A stretch of DNA of 64,000 nt from Microbulbifer salipaludis (GCF_017303155.1 NZ_JAEKJR010000003.1:1-64000), one strand, 5' to 3'. Shown: positions 39,039 to 49,055, counted from the first letter of the stretch. Made by a program: numbers and translations. Notes: generated by a model from the sequence alone, not told the origin.

Positions 39039-42000
39039 ATGGGTGGTGATACCAACCTGTTTATTCGTCGTCCCCGCTTTGCCTTTGTCATCGCGATCCT
39101 GATTACTTTTGCCGGCATTCTGGCCGCGATCGTCATGCCGGTGGATCAATACCCAGACATCGCACCGCCGAAAATTGCGGTGGTTGCCGCCTACCCCGGT
39201 GCAGACGCAGAAACCGTAAAGAATGCCGTCGCCATCCCCATTGAAGAACAGGTCAACGGTGCAGAAGGCATGGTCTACATGGCTTCAAATGCGGGCAGTG
39301 ATGGCACCTACTCGCTGTTTATCACCTTCGGCATTGATGTCGACGCCGACATGGCGCAGGTCGACGTACAGAACCGGGTAGCACTGGCGGAACCCTCCCT
39401 GCCCCCCGAGGTGCTGAAACGCGGCATCAAGGTGCGCAAACGCTCTTCCGACATGTTGATGGTGGTCAACCTGTTCTCACCGGAAAATACATTTGATGGC
39501 ATTTTCCTGTCCAACTACGCCTCCATTAACCTGCTCAGCGAACTGGCGCGGGTGCCCGGGGTCGGTGAAGCAAGAATCATCGGCGCGCTGGACTACGGTA
39601 TGCGCGTGTGGCTGGACCCGGTCAAAATGGCCGGCCTCGAAATATCGGTGCCGGAAGTGCTCGCCGCCATCCGCGAGCAGAACGTACAGGCGGCAGTGGG
39701 CCAGTTGGGTGCACCACCTTCGCCGGACTCCACCCAGTTTCAGTACATTCTCAGCACCAAAGGGCGGCTCAGCTCGGAAGAAGAGTTCGGCAATATCGTA
39801 TTGCGCGCCGATGACGAAGGCGCTGTGGTGCGCATCCGGGATATTGCGCGGGTCGAACTGGGAGCGCAGACCTATAAGGGGTTTGGTGAGTACAACAACG
39901 GTCCGGGCGTACTGCTGGCAATTTACAAACTGTCCGATGCCAATGCACTGGAAGTGGCCAACAGCGTAAAGGCGAAGGTCAACGAATTATCCGAATACTT
40001 CCCGGACGGCGTGGAGGCTGTGATTGGCCACGACACCACGGAGTTCATCTCGGTCTCGTTGGAAGAAACCGTCTATACGCTGATTATTACCATCATTCTG
40101 GTGATACTGGTTACCTACCTGTTTCTCGGCAACGTACGTGCGGCCCTGGTGCCCACTCTCGCGGTCCCGGTTTCCATCATCGGCACCGTAGCCGTGTTGT
40201 ATGCGCTGGGCATGACCATCAATACGGTCACCCTGTTCGGGCTGATTCTCGCCATCGGCGTGGTGGTGGACGATGCGATCATCGTGGTCGAGGACGTGGA
40301 GCGCATCATGCACGATGATGGGCTCGACCGGAGAGCCGCCACCGCCAAGGCCATGAAGGAGGTGTCGGGGCCCATCGTCGCCACATCCATGGTGCTGGTC
40401 GCGGTTTTTGGCCCGACCATGCTGCTGCCGGGCATGACCGGAAGAATGTTCGGGCAATTTGGCACCACCATCACCGTGGCGGTGCTGATCTCCATGGTCA
40501 ACGCCCTGACGCTCAGCCCGGCACTCTGTTCCACCATTCTCAAGGCCGGCCACAGTAAACCGAACTTTATCATTCGCGGGTTCAACAGCGGATTCACCCA
40601 CGTTGCTGCGGGTTACCTGCGTGTGGTGGGTTGGCTCGCCGAACATATCCTCCTGAGCCTACTGCTGGTTGCGGCGCTTTTCGTCGCGCTCTTCTTGCTG
40701 TTTCAGCAGGTGCCCAGGAGTTTTATTCCCGACGAGGACAAGGGCTTCTTCATGGTCGACATCCAGCTACCGGAAGCCGCCGCACTGGGGCGCACCGCTG
40801 AGGTGGTTGACCATGTGAATGAGACCCTCATGCAGGATCCCGCCATAGACAAAGTACTCTCGGTGAATGGTTTCAGCCTGTTAAACGTCGCCCTGCAGTC
40901 CAATGCCGGCATGGTGATCGCCAAGCTCAAACCCTGGGATGAGCGCGAGGATCCAGCGAGTTCCCAGCAAGCGCTGCAAAAGAAATATCAGGCGCAATTC
41001 GCACAGCTGCCCGAGGCACAGGTGCTGGTCTTCGGCGCGCCCGCCATTCCGGGGCTGGGCGCCATGTCCGGGTTTTCATTCATGCTGGAAGACACGCAGG
41101 GCGTTGGCCCACAGGCGCTATTTGAGGTGGCGCAGGCATTTTCTGCCGCAGCCACCGAGCAACCGGAAATTGCCCGGGCGTTCTCCGTTTTCAAGGCAGG
41201 CTCGCCGCAAATCCGGCTCAATATTGATCGGGTCAAGGCCAAAACATTCGGCGTGAGGATCAGCGATATCTTCATGACACTGCAAACCCAGCTTGGCGCT
41301 ATCTATGTCAACGACTTCAACCTGTACAACAAGACCTTCCGTGTCATGGTGCAGGCCGACTCCCGGTTCCGCCAGCAGGAAGCGGACCTGACCAAGCTGT
41401 ATGTCGCCAACAACAAGGGGGAGCAGGTTCCGCTGAGCAGCCTTATCAGCACGGAGCCCACCCTCGGCGCCGTCACACTCAAGCGCTACAACACCTACGA
41501 CGCGGCGAAAATCAGCGGTGGCCCCAATATCGCAGGCGGATACAGCTCGGGTGATGCCATGAATGCGCTGGAGCGCGTGGCCGATGAAACCCTGCCCGCA
41601 GGATTCAAATACGAGTGGTCCGACTCCAGCTACGAAGAACGTGGCGCGGGCAATGCTTCTGCCATCGCCATGGGGCTTTCACTGGTGTTTGTGTTCCTGT
41701 TTCTGGCGGCACTGTATGAATCGTTCATGACGCCCTTTGCAATTATCTTGTCCGTTCCGATTGCCATCATCGGCGCACTCCTCGCACTACTGATCGCACG
41801 CGAACCACTCAGCCTCTATGGGCAAATCGGCTTGGTTCTTCTCATCGCGCTGGCGGCCAAGACCGCGATTCTAATCGTAGAATTCGGCAAAACACAGCGG
41901 GAGGTGGAAAGGCTTTCCCTGCACGATGCGACCGTGATGGCGGCCCGGCTGCGCTTTCGTCCGGTCATCATGACCACGCTCTCATTTGTCGTAGGCACCA

Positions 42001-42218
42001 TTCCACTGGTGATTGCCTCCGGCGCCGGGGCCGCGAGCCGGGTGTCCCTGGGCACCGCGGTGATGGGCGGCACACTGATGGCGTGCGTGGTGGGTACGCT
42101 GCTGGTGCCGATCTTCTTCAAGACGGTTCAGGGTCTGCGCGAGAAGGTGCACGGCGGAGAGACCGGGGAGCCGGTAGTAACGGAAGGCGATCCGGAGCGA
42201 CCCTCCCACGCCCAGTGA
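39039..42218 (+). CDS. RND multidrug efflux permease (HAE1, AcrB type)
   Basis: 1059 aa inner-membrane proton-driven pump. TM1 opens NLFIRRPRFAFVIAILITFAG, the ESPDIAPPK-like motif is YPDIAPPKIAVVAAYPGADAETV, and the proton-relay pair is in VVVDDAIIVVEDVERI near residue 410; two porter domains (TGLESISTL-type MxxxF segments) and 12 TM helices are evident. Third partner TolC is not in the window. Confidence 0.95.
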   Translation: MGGDTNLFIRRPRFAFVIAILITFAGILAAIVMPVDQYPDIAPPKIAVVAAYPGADAETVKNAVAIPIEEQVNGAEGMVYMASNAGSDGTYSLFITFGIDVDADMAQVDVQNRVALAEPSLPPEVLKRGIKVRKRSSDMLMVVNLFSPENTFDGIFLSNYASINLLSELARVPGVGEARIIGALDYGMRVWLDPVKMAGLEISVPEVLAAIREQNVQAAVGQLGAPPSPDSTQFQYILSTKGRLSSEEEFGNIVLRADDEGAVVRIRDIARVELGAQTYKGFGEYNNGPGVLLAIYKLSDANALEVANSVKAKVNELSEYFPDGVEAVIGHDTTEFISVSLEETVYTLIITIILVILVTYLFLGNVRAALVPTLAVPVSIIGTVAVLYALGMTINTVTLFGLILAIGVVVDDAIIVVEDVERIMHDDGLDRRAATAKAMKEVSGPIVATSMVLVAVFGPTMLLPGMTGRMFGQFGTTITVAVLISMVNALTLSPALCSTILKAGHSKPNFIIRGFNSGFTHVAAGYLRVVGWLAEHILLSLLLVAALFVALFLLFQQVPRSFIPDEDKGFFMVDIQLPEAAALGRTAEVVDHVNETLMQDPAIDKVLSVNGFSLLNVALQSNAGMVIAKLKPWDEREDPASSQQALQKKYQAQFAQLPEAQVLVFGAPAIPGLGAMSGFSFMLEDTQGVGPQALFEVAQAFSAAATEQPEIARAFSVFKAGSPQIRLNIDRVKAKTFGVRISDIFMTLQTQLGAIYVNDFNLYNKTFRVMVQADSRFRQQEADLTKLYVANNKGEQVPLSSLISTEPTLGAVTLKRYNTYDAAKISGGPNIAGGYSSGDAMNALERVADETLPAGFKYEWSDSSYEERGAGNASAIAMGLSLVFVFLFLAALYESFMTPFAIILSVPIAIIGALLALLIAREPLSLYGQIGLVLLIALAAKTAILIVEFGKTQREVERLSLHDATVMAARLRFRPVIMTTLSFVVGTIPLVIASGAGAASRVSLGTAVMGGTLMACVVGTLLVPIFFKTVQGLREKVHGGETGEPVVTEGDPERPSHAQ

Positions 42219-42258
42219 GGTGCTCGCAAAAAGCACAGAGGACTTAGAGACTGGGATA

Positions 42259-42289
42259 CGGGTGCCGACGTCGCATTCGCTGGCACCCG
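42259..42289. terminator. Hairpin between the RND pump and Mpo1-like genes
   Basis: CGGGTGCC at 42259-42266 pairs with GGCACCCG at 42282-42289 (15-base loop), and further GTGAG/CTCAC and GAGTAA/TTTACTC arms follow. No T-run. It lies between two convergent genes, so it could act for either strand. Confidence 0.4.
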
Positions 42290-42320
42290 AGAGTAAGTGA
42301 GTCATCGCTCACGGGTTTAC

Positions 42321-42785
42321 TCAGTAAGAAATACCGAGCTTGCGATACAGGAAACCGATCACCCAGGCCGGGCCGATCAGCAGAAACTGCAGGTCTTTGA
42401 AGAAAGAAGGCTTCTTACCCTCGATATGGTGCCCAATAAACTGGAACACCCACATCACCACAAACACCCCTACGGACCACCATAATACGCTCTGCCCACT
42501 CCGCTCCAGCGCACTGCACGCACCCAGACACAGCAAGGAAAGCGCGACCATTCCCAGCGCGAGAGGGAACGACATCACCAGGTAAAACAGCATCGTTGGG
42601 ATCAGGGCCACCACCGCCCAGTTCAGCCACACCAGCTCCGCCATCCACTGGGGCTGCGGAATGGACCAGAAGAGGCCGACTACCGTCAGGTAAATCAGGG
42701 GCACCGCCATCCAGTGGATGGCTTTATTGGTGGGGTTTTGGTGGCTCTCGCCGTATTCATTAAGCCACTGGTCTGCTGTGCGCAT
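42321..42785 (-). CDS. Mpo1-like family integral membrane protein (DUF962)
   Basis: 154 aa with four to five transmembrane helices. Conserved HQNPTNKAIHWMAVPL at the N-terminus and FIGHHIEGKKPSFFKDLQFLLIGP near the C-terminus carry the histidines that bind iron in yeast Mpo1, a 2-hydroxy fatty acid dioxygenase (alpha-oxidation). Activity here is inferred from family. Confidence 0.85.
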   Translation of the reverse strand: MRTADQWLNEYGESHQNPTNKAIHWMAVPLIYLTVVGLFWSIPQPQWMAELVWLNWAVVALIPTMLFYLVMSFPLALGMVALSLLCLGACSALERSGQSVLWWSVGVFVVMWVFQFIGHHIEGKKPSFFKDLQFLLIGPAWVIGFLYRKLGISY

Positions 42786-42996
42786 GGTTTTCCCTCGCCT
42801 TGATTGTTATTTGGGTTTGGCTGTCGGGAATACTACCGCAGAACCAGAATAGACCAAGCGGTCACGAGCCGGCATCTCATTAAATTGAGGCAGCAGCTGT
42901 ATTTCTTCGGTGGCAACTTCAAAAAAGCAACCTGGCCACACGATTCAACTTCTCTTTGACTAATGGCCAAATTCAGTGTGCCACTACACTTCCATT

Positions 42997-43287
42997 TTAA
43001 AATCCGCGCGACAAACTGCGAAGCTCATTGGTTACATTGTCCAACAGTTTTTTTGTGTTCAGTTCAGCCCCGGTCGAGAACTCTCGGGATGAAATTACTC
43101 CATAAGTGAACTCGTCGTTATCTTCCAGTTCAGAAACCGGGTTTTTTTTAGAGTCAGCCATCCTCTTAATGAAAATCATTTGATTCCTGATAGCCTCCAA
43201 CGAGGATGACGTCCCATAAACATTAATTAAACCCTCCACAGAATGAAGAGCTTGATCCGCCGCTAGCGACAACGATTGAAAACTCAT
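42997..43287 (-). CDS. Tsi6-like immunity protein (candidate)
   Basis: 96 aa, all-helical by pattern, no signal peptide. The layout resembles Tsi6 of Pseudomonas: AADQALHSVEGLINVYG, then SLEAIRNQMIFIKRM and YGVISSREFSTGAELNTKKLLDNVTNELRS, where Tsi6 has a similar SIAVKEF segment. It starts 3 bp after the toxin gene stop, overlapping expression units as toxin-immunity pairs do. AT-rich relative to the flanking genes. The match is by eye, so moderate. Confidence 0.6.
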   Translation of the reverse strand: MSFQSLSLAADQALHSVEGLINVYGTSSSLEAIRNQMIFIKRMADSKKNPVSELEDNDEFTYGVISSREFSTGAELNTKKLLDNVTNELRSLSRGF

Positions 43288-43290
43288 AAA

Positions 43291-44904
43291 TTAATGTCCA
43301 TTAAGCATTAAAAGATTGTCTTTCACGGCATCACTGACAAATAACTGTGTACCGCCACCTTTGGTCTGCACAGGATTACTCCGATTAGTCCAAGTATCAA
43401 GTATCGGCCTAGAGACACTTTGCAAGCCTGTTCCATTAGGAACCTTAAATGAAACTACATTTCTTCCTTCACCATTAATACCCAAACTATCAGGTGTTTG
43501 ACCACCAATTGGATCCAGCCAATTTCCAGCACGCCCTCCCTCTCGTACATACTGGTGCATGACATCAGGTGGAGGAAATTCCACTATTGAAACAGGCTCC
43601 CTTAAGTCAACCCCCCCCTTACTGCCCACAAGAGGATCCCCAATAGCGTCAGAAATTTGGTTTTGAGTGAATCCATTACTTTCAAGGTAGTGTCGTGCCA
43701 CTTTCGATCTGGCAGCAATGTGCTCCGGCGAGCGCCCTTTGGATTTAGCCAAATTTATTTCTTGACGAATCGGAACTCTACTGTTTCGTCGAGGCTTAGA
43801 CTTTGGTGTAGAGGAAATAGGGTTCAGACGTGCTCCTGAGGGATCTATCGACTCAAATTCTGAGTAATCAGGACTCCCATTTTTCGCTCCTTTTGCTTTC
43901 ATTAACCGCTTGCGCTGCTTCTGATACTTGGCAAAATCCAGCATAAGATCGCCTACATCCTTGAAACGAAACATCAGGCGGGCGTTTTTTGCCATCGCTG
44001 CGGCGGCGCCAACACCCCCGGTAAAAGCAGCCAGAACAATGGTGAGCACAATTTCAAAGACACCCGCACCGGCGAACTCTGATATTTCCAAACTATGCTG
44101 GGCTTTTACATAGTCTTTGGCAAAGCGACCGATGGCTCCGCGTAGTGCTGCGTCGTCGCAGACCAGGTGAGCTATTTCAAAGGCCTGTTTTAGCTGTTCT
44201 GCGGTGATCGTGGCAGGGTCGAATCCAAGCACATCCACGACTTCTTTTTTGACTTCCCCCTGGTATTCTCTACCGGATTCCCCGAAGCGTTTCTCATGGA
44301 CGAAATAATCGTATGTAGCACCGAGCACCTGGGTTTGCATACGAATGGGGTTGATCACCATCGCCACTTCGGCGAGGTCTTTTGCCCATACCGCAAGCCC
44401 CCACACGGCGTCACCAAATCCCTGTGCGCCCCGGGAAAGATGCGCCCCCACTTTTTCAAGTGCACCGCGCTGCTCATGAACGGCCTGGATATGCGCTGCT
44501 TCGATACGCTCTTCCGCAACAATCTTCTGCAAAGACAGACGAATTTTTTGCCGAATATGAGACTGCCGCTCCTCCAGGATGGCCTCGCCCAGTGGCGCCT
44601 CTTCAATCAGGATCTGATGTCGGCGCACGGCGGTGTACACGGCTTTGTGTTCTTCAGAAAAATGCGCGGGGATACCGGGGAACTGAGCGACGTGTAGCGA
44701 AGACGTCTCGCCCACCGAAAGCGCGCTGACCATGCATTGCTGGTTGTGGGCCAGAAATTGCTCGAATATCTGATCCAGAGCCGTGGGAGGGAAGGACGTC
44801 AGCAACTCGGCGGAGGCATCGTTCTCGAATATCGTGCCGGGGCTTTGCCAACCTTCAACAGCCCGAAATCGCTGGCCAAACTTATTTTCTATATACACCT
44901 GCAT
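43291..44904 (-). CDS. Polymorphic toxin with Tse6/Toxin_46-like C-terminal domain
   Basis: 537 aa. Residues 1-265 are soluble and not assigned. A hydrophobic segment near residues 278-300 (GVFEIVLTIVLAAFTGGVGAAAA) is followed by a basic linker and a C-terminal tip from about residue 430: DVMHQYVREGGRAGNW, PDSLGINGEGR, and GGGTQLFVSDAVKD. This tip resembles the NAD(P)+ glycohydrolase tip of Tse6 (Toxin_46 family), a type VI secretion effector. No PAAR, VgrG or T6SS genes are in the window. Base composition falls sharply to AT-rich over the tip. SD GGGAAA supports the start. Confidence 0.65.
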   Translation of the reverse strand: MQVYIENKFGQRFRAVEGWQSPGTIFENDASAELLTSFPPTALDQIFEQFLAHNQQCMVSALSVGETSSLHVAQFPGIPAHFSEEHKAVYTAVRRHQILIEEAPLGEAILEERQSHIRQKIRLSLQKIVAEERIEAAHIQAVHEQRGALEKVGAHLSRGAQGFGDAVWGLAVWAKDLAEVAMVINPIRMQTQVLGATYDYFVHEKRFGESGREYQGEVKKEVVDVLGFDPATITAEQLKQAFEIAHLVCDDAALRGAIGRFAKDYVKAQHSLEISEFAGAGVFEIVLTIVLAAFTGGVGAAAAMAKNARLMFRFKDVGDLMLDFAKYQKQRKRLMKAKGAKNGSPDYSEFESIDPSGARLNPISSTPKSKPRRNSRVPIRQEINLAKSKGRSPEHIAARSKVARHYLESNGFTQNQISDAIGDPLVGSKGGVDLREPVSIVEFPPPDVMHQYVREGGRAGNWLDPIGGQTPDSLGINGEGRNVVSFKVPNGTGLQSVSRPILDTWTNRSNPVQTKGGGTQLFVSDAVKDNLLMLNGH

Positions 44905-45004
44905 GAAATTTCCCTTTCCATACGCAACGACACCAGTCGCAAAACCGGAACGGCAGTGCCAATTACGTAAATCCTTTAGGGAGAAATTCTAAAAGAAGCA
45001 AGGG

Positions 45005-45021
45005 GCCCGGCAAAGCCGGGC
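45005..45021. terminator. Short hairpin upstream of the toxin gene
   Basis: GCCCGGC-AAA-GCCGGGC followed on plus by TTTAAG. It stands in the 287-bp gene-free stretch 44905-45191, which has no other visible feature. Confidence 0.3.
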
Positions 45022-45191
45022 TTTAAGTGAAATGCTAAAAACCATGGAAAAAAAGCCGATTATTTTTGCAATTTTTCCTGACTGCTACGGCGGTCCCAAT
45101 TAACGCTCGCGGCGCAACTTCCTTGTGGGCTGATTTGTACCGCTAACTGGTACACCCGCGAACCTGTCACGCACTGAACAGCCGCTCTGCA

Positions 45192-45704
45192 TCAGCGCCG
45201 CACACAGGCATCCAGCTGCATCCGGTAAAGCTCGGCCATGTCATCATCAATACAGCAGAAAACAACGTGGCGTGGCCCTCCGTCTCTGTCGAGGTGATTT
45301 TGCACCTGCTCCACAGCTACCTCTACCGCCAGTTCTGGCGGGTAGTCGTAGACACCACAACTGATGGCGGGGAAGGCAATGGAATGGACGTTATCGCGAC
45401 GTGCCATGGCAAGACACTGACGATAGCAGGCGGCGAGCAGTTCCGGTTCTCCGAGGTTTCCACCACGCCACACCGGGCCAACCGTGTGATAGATACGCTT
45501 GACCGGCAGGTGGTAGCCCGGCGTTGAGCGCACGTCTCCCACCGGGCAACCGCCGATACGGCGGCAGGCTTCCAGTAATTCGGGGCCTGCAGCGCGATGT
45601 ATTGCGCCATCGACTCCGCCACCTCCCTGGAGCCTCTGGTTGGCTGCATTGACGATTACATCCACGTGCAACCGAGTGATATCACCGAGGTGTACTTCGA
45701 TCAC
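45192..45704 (-). CDS. Macrodomain O-acetyl-ADP-ribose deacetylase-like (YmdB type)
   Basis: 170 aa macrodomain. IVNAANQRLQGGGGVDGAIHRAAG near residue 20 binds the ADP-ribose, and SIAFPAISCGVYDYP near residue 110 is the second signature. GTG start with GGAG 8 bases upstream. Family members remove ADP-ribose or acetyl-ADP-ribose. It lies 64 bp after putP in the same direction. Confidence 0.93.
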   Translation of the reverse strand: MIEVHLGDITRLHVDVIVNAANQRLQGGGGVDGAIHRAAGPELLEACRRIGGCPVGDVRSTPGYHLPVKRIYHTVGPVWRGGNLGEPELLAACYRQCLAMARRDNVHSIAFPAISCGVYDYPPELAVEVAVEQVQNHLDRDGGPRHVVFCCIDDDMAELYRMQLDACVRR

Positions 45705-45768
45705 TCCCTATACTCCAACCACAGGCACCACCGGTCAGAAGCGCAACCCTGCGCACGTGCAATGATCG

Positions 45769-47244
45769 TTACCGCTTTTGCCCCAGCAACTGACGGTGGC
45801 GCGTTGATATTTCGTCAGGGCAATGCGTCAAAGCACTTACTAAAACAATAGCAGCTGCGGAGAGCACAAAACCCGGTAACAGCTCGTATATATCAAAGAT
45901 GCCACCCGAGAGATGTTTCCAGACAACAACGGTTATACCCCCTACCAGCACGCCCGCGATGGCGCCAGCGCCCGTCATTCGTGACCAGTAAAGGCTGATG
46001 AGTATCGTGGGGCCGAACGCCGCACCCAGTCCCGCCCAGGCATACGCCACCACATCCAGCACTTTCGAATAGGGATCCATCGCCACCGCCACCGCAATCA
46101 GCGACAGCGCCACCACCGCCCAGCGGCCGACTTTCACAAGACTTTCCGAGGATACTTTTTTGCCAAACCAGACGTGGTAGATGTCTTCCGCCAGGGCCGC
46201 CGACGAGACCAGTAACTGGGAGTCCGCGGTACTCATGATGGCGGACAAGATCGCCGCCAGCAGCACACCGGCCACCAGCGGATGGAACAGCGCCTCCACC
46301 AGTGCCATAAAGATGCGCTCCCCGTCGGGCAACGTCTGCGCAAGTTCCAAGTGGCCGAACAGGCCGACACACATGGCCCCAAGGAAGCCCGCCAGCGACC
46401 ACACCGCCGCTACGGAAGCCGCCACCGGCATATCGTCCGGGTGACGCAGCGCCTTGAAGCGCGCGAGAATATGCGGCTGCCCAAAGTAACCCAGGCCCCA
46501 CGCCAGCGAACTCAGGATCGCAGCCACCCCAAGCGCCGTTCCCGAGCTGTCGGTCATCCAGTGCATCAACTCGGGGTGCTGCGCACGCATGGTAGCCACC
46601 GCATCTCCCAGCCCACCGTGGTCGGAAATCACCATAACGGGCACGATCACCAGCGCCAGACTCATCAGCAGCCCCTGGAACACATCGGTCCAGCTCACCG
46701 CGAGAAATCCGCCGAACAGGGTGTAGGAGATGACCGCCACCGCACCAATTACCACCGCCCACTGGTAATCCCAGCCAAACACCGTCTCAAACAGCTTGCC
46801 ACCGGCAATCAGCCCCGACGCCACATAGAACAAGAAGAACAGCAGAATGAAAAATGCGCAGATGGTGCGCAGGTAAGGGTGACCCATATTGAAGCGACGA
46901 TGCAGGTAGGCCGGCACCGTGAGGGAGTCATCCAGCGCGTAGCTGTAAATCCGCAGGCGCCGGGCCATGGTGGTCCAGCTCAGCACAATGCCGCTGAACA
47001 GGCCAATGGCGATCCATCCGGAAGACAGGCCACTGGCATAGGCAGCCCCCGGCAACCCAAGCAGCAACCAGCCACTCATATCCGAGGCACCGGCACTGAG
47101 TGCGGCTACCGCGGGCGGCAGTGAACGACCGCCGAGAAAGTAATCACTGGCATTTTTCGTGCGCTGGTAGGCGTAGACACCGATCGCGAGAATAAGGGCC
47201 AGATAGGCGATGAACGTTAAGGCGACAAGCCACTGTCCGGACAT
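45769..47244 (-). CDS. putP: Sodium/proline symporter
   Basis: 491 aa SSS-family transporter with 12-13 transmembrane helices. GGRSLPPAVAALSAGASDMSGWLLLGLPGAAYASGL (sodium and proline site of PutP) and SAIMSTADSQLLVSSAALAEDIY (SSS signature) are present. ATG MSGQWLVALTF is preceded by GGGGA; the 12-codon extension upstream is unsupported. No putA is near. Confidence 0.94.
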   Translation of the reverse strand: MSGQWLVALTFIAYLALILAIGVYAYQRTKNASDYFLGGRSLPPAVAALSAGASDMSGWLLLGLPGAAYASGLSSGWIAIGLFSGIVLSWTTMARRLRIYSYALDDSLTVPAYLHRRFNMGHPYLRTICAFFILLFFLFYVASGLIAGGKLFETVFGWDYQWAVVIGAVAVISYTLFGGFLAVSWTDVFQGLLMSLALVIVPVMVISDHGGLGDAVATMRAQHPELMHWMTDSSGTALGVAAILSSLAWGLGYFGQPHILARFKALRHPDDMPVAASVAAVWSLAGFLGAMCVGLFGHLELAQTLPDGERIFMALVEALFHPLVAGVLLAAILSAIMSTADSQLLVSSAALAEDIYHVWFGKKVSSESLVKVGRWAVVALSLIAVAVAMDPYSKVLDVVAYAWAGLGAAFGPTILISLYWSRMTGAGAIAGVLVGGITVVVWKHLSGGIFDIYELLPGFVLSAAAIVLVSALTHCPDEISTRHRQLLGQKR

Positions 47245-47475
47245 GTGGGATTCCCCGTCAGAATTGGCAGATAAAGCCACTCTCTGCTGAAGAATAGGCT
47301 CAATCCGTCGTTATTGGTCTTTATTGCGCGTAAATCTACCCATTTGCTGGCGTTTGCTCAATCCACAAACTAAACCAAGGGGGTAAGTTGCGTGAAAACA
47401 ATCCGTTGATATGGCCACGGAACGGCCATTTCACCAAATGCAGTCAAGTTGCTGTCAGGGAATCGCGAAAGCACT

Positions 47476-48171
47476 ATGGGTATTTGTTTAGACGAGCTGC
47501 GCCTGCTCGTGGTTCGCCCCACATTGAAACAGCTGCGCGCCTGGTCACCGGGGATGGAATCCCTGTTGCTGGGGACCGCCGCACAGGAATCCGAGCTCGG
47601 GTTCCACCTTAAACTGGGTGGCCGCCGCGGCATGGGTATATTCCAGATACTCCCCACCACACACCGGCAGATCTGGGATAAATACCTGATCAACTTCCCG
47701 GCGCTCGCCTCCAAAGTACGGGGCCTTGCCAGCCAGCGGGATTTTCTCCAGCACCCCCACGTCGAACTCGCCACCAACCTGCGCTACGCCACCGCCATCG
47801 CCTGGCTCATTTATCGCGCGGCCGGTGTCGAAAAAGTGGAGAGCGACAACCTGCCGAAGATGGCAAAGCTGTGGAAAAAACATTTTCACCACGGGCCCAG
47901 TGCCAGCCTGCGGGATTTCGTCGACAGTTACAGCAAACTGATTAGCGAGAGAAACACCGCCCCGACAACCAAAACAGCCGCGGCAAAGGCCACGGCTGCA
48001 ACGCACGATACGCTATTGATCGAGGAAGGTGAACTGTCACCGACTAGAGATTGCGCGCCTCGATATACATCGGCGGTGCCGGCTCAACCGGCTCCTCCCG
48101 GGCGTCATCGGGAATCCAAGAATCCACCGACTGCTCGAGCGCACGTCCGTTCAACTCAGGCGCGGGTTTAG
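47476..48171 (+). CDS. Lysozyme-like (transglycosylase fold) protein, phage-related type
   Basis: Frame gives 231 aa. [29 protein letters not shown] (Glu as in the AQES motif of SLT-fold enzymes) and [16 protein letters not shown] resemble small phage-type lysozyme-like proteins in gammaproteobacteria. The ATG at 47476 is chosen over a TTG nine codons earlier. The last ~43 residues are Pro/Arg-rich and lie over the 3' end of ttcA on the opposite strand (128 bp), so only the first ~165 residues look like a folded domain. Confidence 0.6.
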   Translation: MGICLDELRLLVVRPTLKQLRAWSPGMESLLLGTAAQESELGFHLKLGGRRGMGIFQILPTTHRQIWDKYLINFPALASKVRGLASQRDFLQHPHVELATNLRYATAIAWLIYRAAGVEKVESDNLPKMAKLWKKHFHHGPSASLRDFVDSYSKLISERNTAPTTKTAAAKATAATHDTLLIEEGELSPTRDCAPRYTSAVPAQPAPPGRHRESKNPPTARAHVRSTQARV

Positions 48172-48973
48172 AGCGATCCAGCTCCAGGCTCTCGAAATCG
48201 TATAGATCCCGATCCGCCAGCTGTGACGGCGACACCCGCGTCAACGCCGCAAAAATATTATCACTGCGCCCCGGGAACTTGCGCTCCCACTCCGCCAGCA
48301 TCCCCTTGATCGCCTGCCGCTGCAAATTCTCCTGACTGCCGCACAGGTTGCACGGAATAATCGGGAAATTCTTGTGCTCGGCAAAATCAATCAGGTCGGA
48401 TTCGCGGCAATAAGCCAGCGGGCGAATCACAATATTGCGCCCGTCATCCGCGCGCAGTTTCGGCGGCATGGCCTTCAGCCTGCCACCGTAAAACATATTC
48501 AAAAACAGCGTCTCGACGATGTCATCCTTGTGATGCCCCAGCGCCACCTTGGTTGCCCCAATCTCCTCGGCAAAACCATACAGCGTACCCCGTCGCAGCC
48601 GCGAACAGAGGCCACAAGTGGTCTTACCCTCCGGCACCACCTCTTTCACCACACTGTACGTGTCCTTGTTCACGATGTGGTAAGGCACCCCGATCGACTG
48701 CAGGTATTCCGGCAGAATGTGCTCCGGGAACCCCGGCTGCTTCTGATCCATATTCACCGCCACCAGCTCAAAGTGCACCGGCGCCGTCTTCTGCAGGTTC
48801 ATCAGGATTTCCAGCATCGCGTAGGAATCCTTACCTCCGGACAGGCACACCATCACCTTGTCGCCCTCTTCAATCATATTGAAGTCGGCGATGGCCTTGC
48901 CCACATTGCGACGCAGGCGCTTTTGCAGCTTGTTGAATTCCAGCCGCTCGCGGCGGTTTTCCAGATCAGACAT
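48044..48973 (-). CDS. ttcA: tRNA 2-thiocytidine(32) synthetase TtcA
   Basis: 309 aa. PP-loop [10 protein letters not shown] and two CxxC pairs ([20 protein letters not shown]) that hold the iron-sulfur cluster used to thiolate C32 of t[21 protein letters not shown] is chosen since the 47 codons upstream (open frame) show no conservation. The palindromic element at 49056-49153 lies 83 bp upstream. Confidence 0.95.
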   Translation of the reverse strand: MSDLENRRERLEFNKLQKRLRRNVGKAIADFNMIEEGDKVMVCLSGGKDSYAMLEILMNLQKTAPVHFELVAVNMDQKQPGFPEHILPEYLQSIGVPYHIVNKDTYSVVKEVVPEGKTTCGLCSRLRRGTLYGFAEEIGATKVALGHHKDDIVETLFLNMFYGGRLKAMPPKLRADDGRNIVIRPLAYCRESDLIDFAEHKNFPIIPCNLCGSQENLQRQAIKGMLAEWERKFPGRSDNIFAALTRVSPSQLADRDLYDFESLELDRSKPAPELNGRALEQSVDSWIPDDAREEPVEPAPPMYIEARNL

Positions 48974-49055
48974 GGGGTAAATCTCAAACTCCCGAGCGAC
49001 AACGGTTCGCTGGCGCCGGCTACGAAGTAATTCAGTTGAATGCGAAGGCGCTGAC

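Noticed and set aside
45005..45021. Toxin gene promoter operator at the GCCCGGC hairpin
   Set aside because: It is a plain GC hairpin without operator-like spacing to a promoter; kept only as a weak terminator.
47476..48171. Possible prophage remnant around the lysozyme-like gene
   Set aside because: Only one phage-like gene is seen; no integrase, tail or head genes, and both neighbours are core genes.
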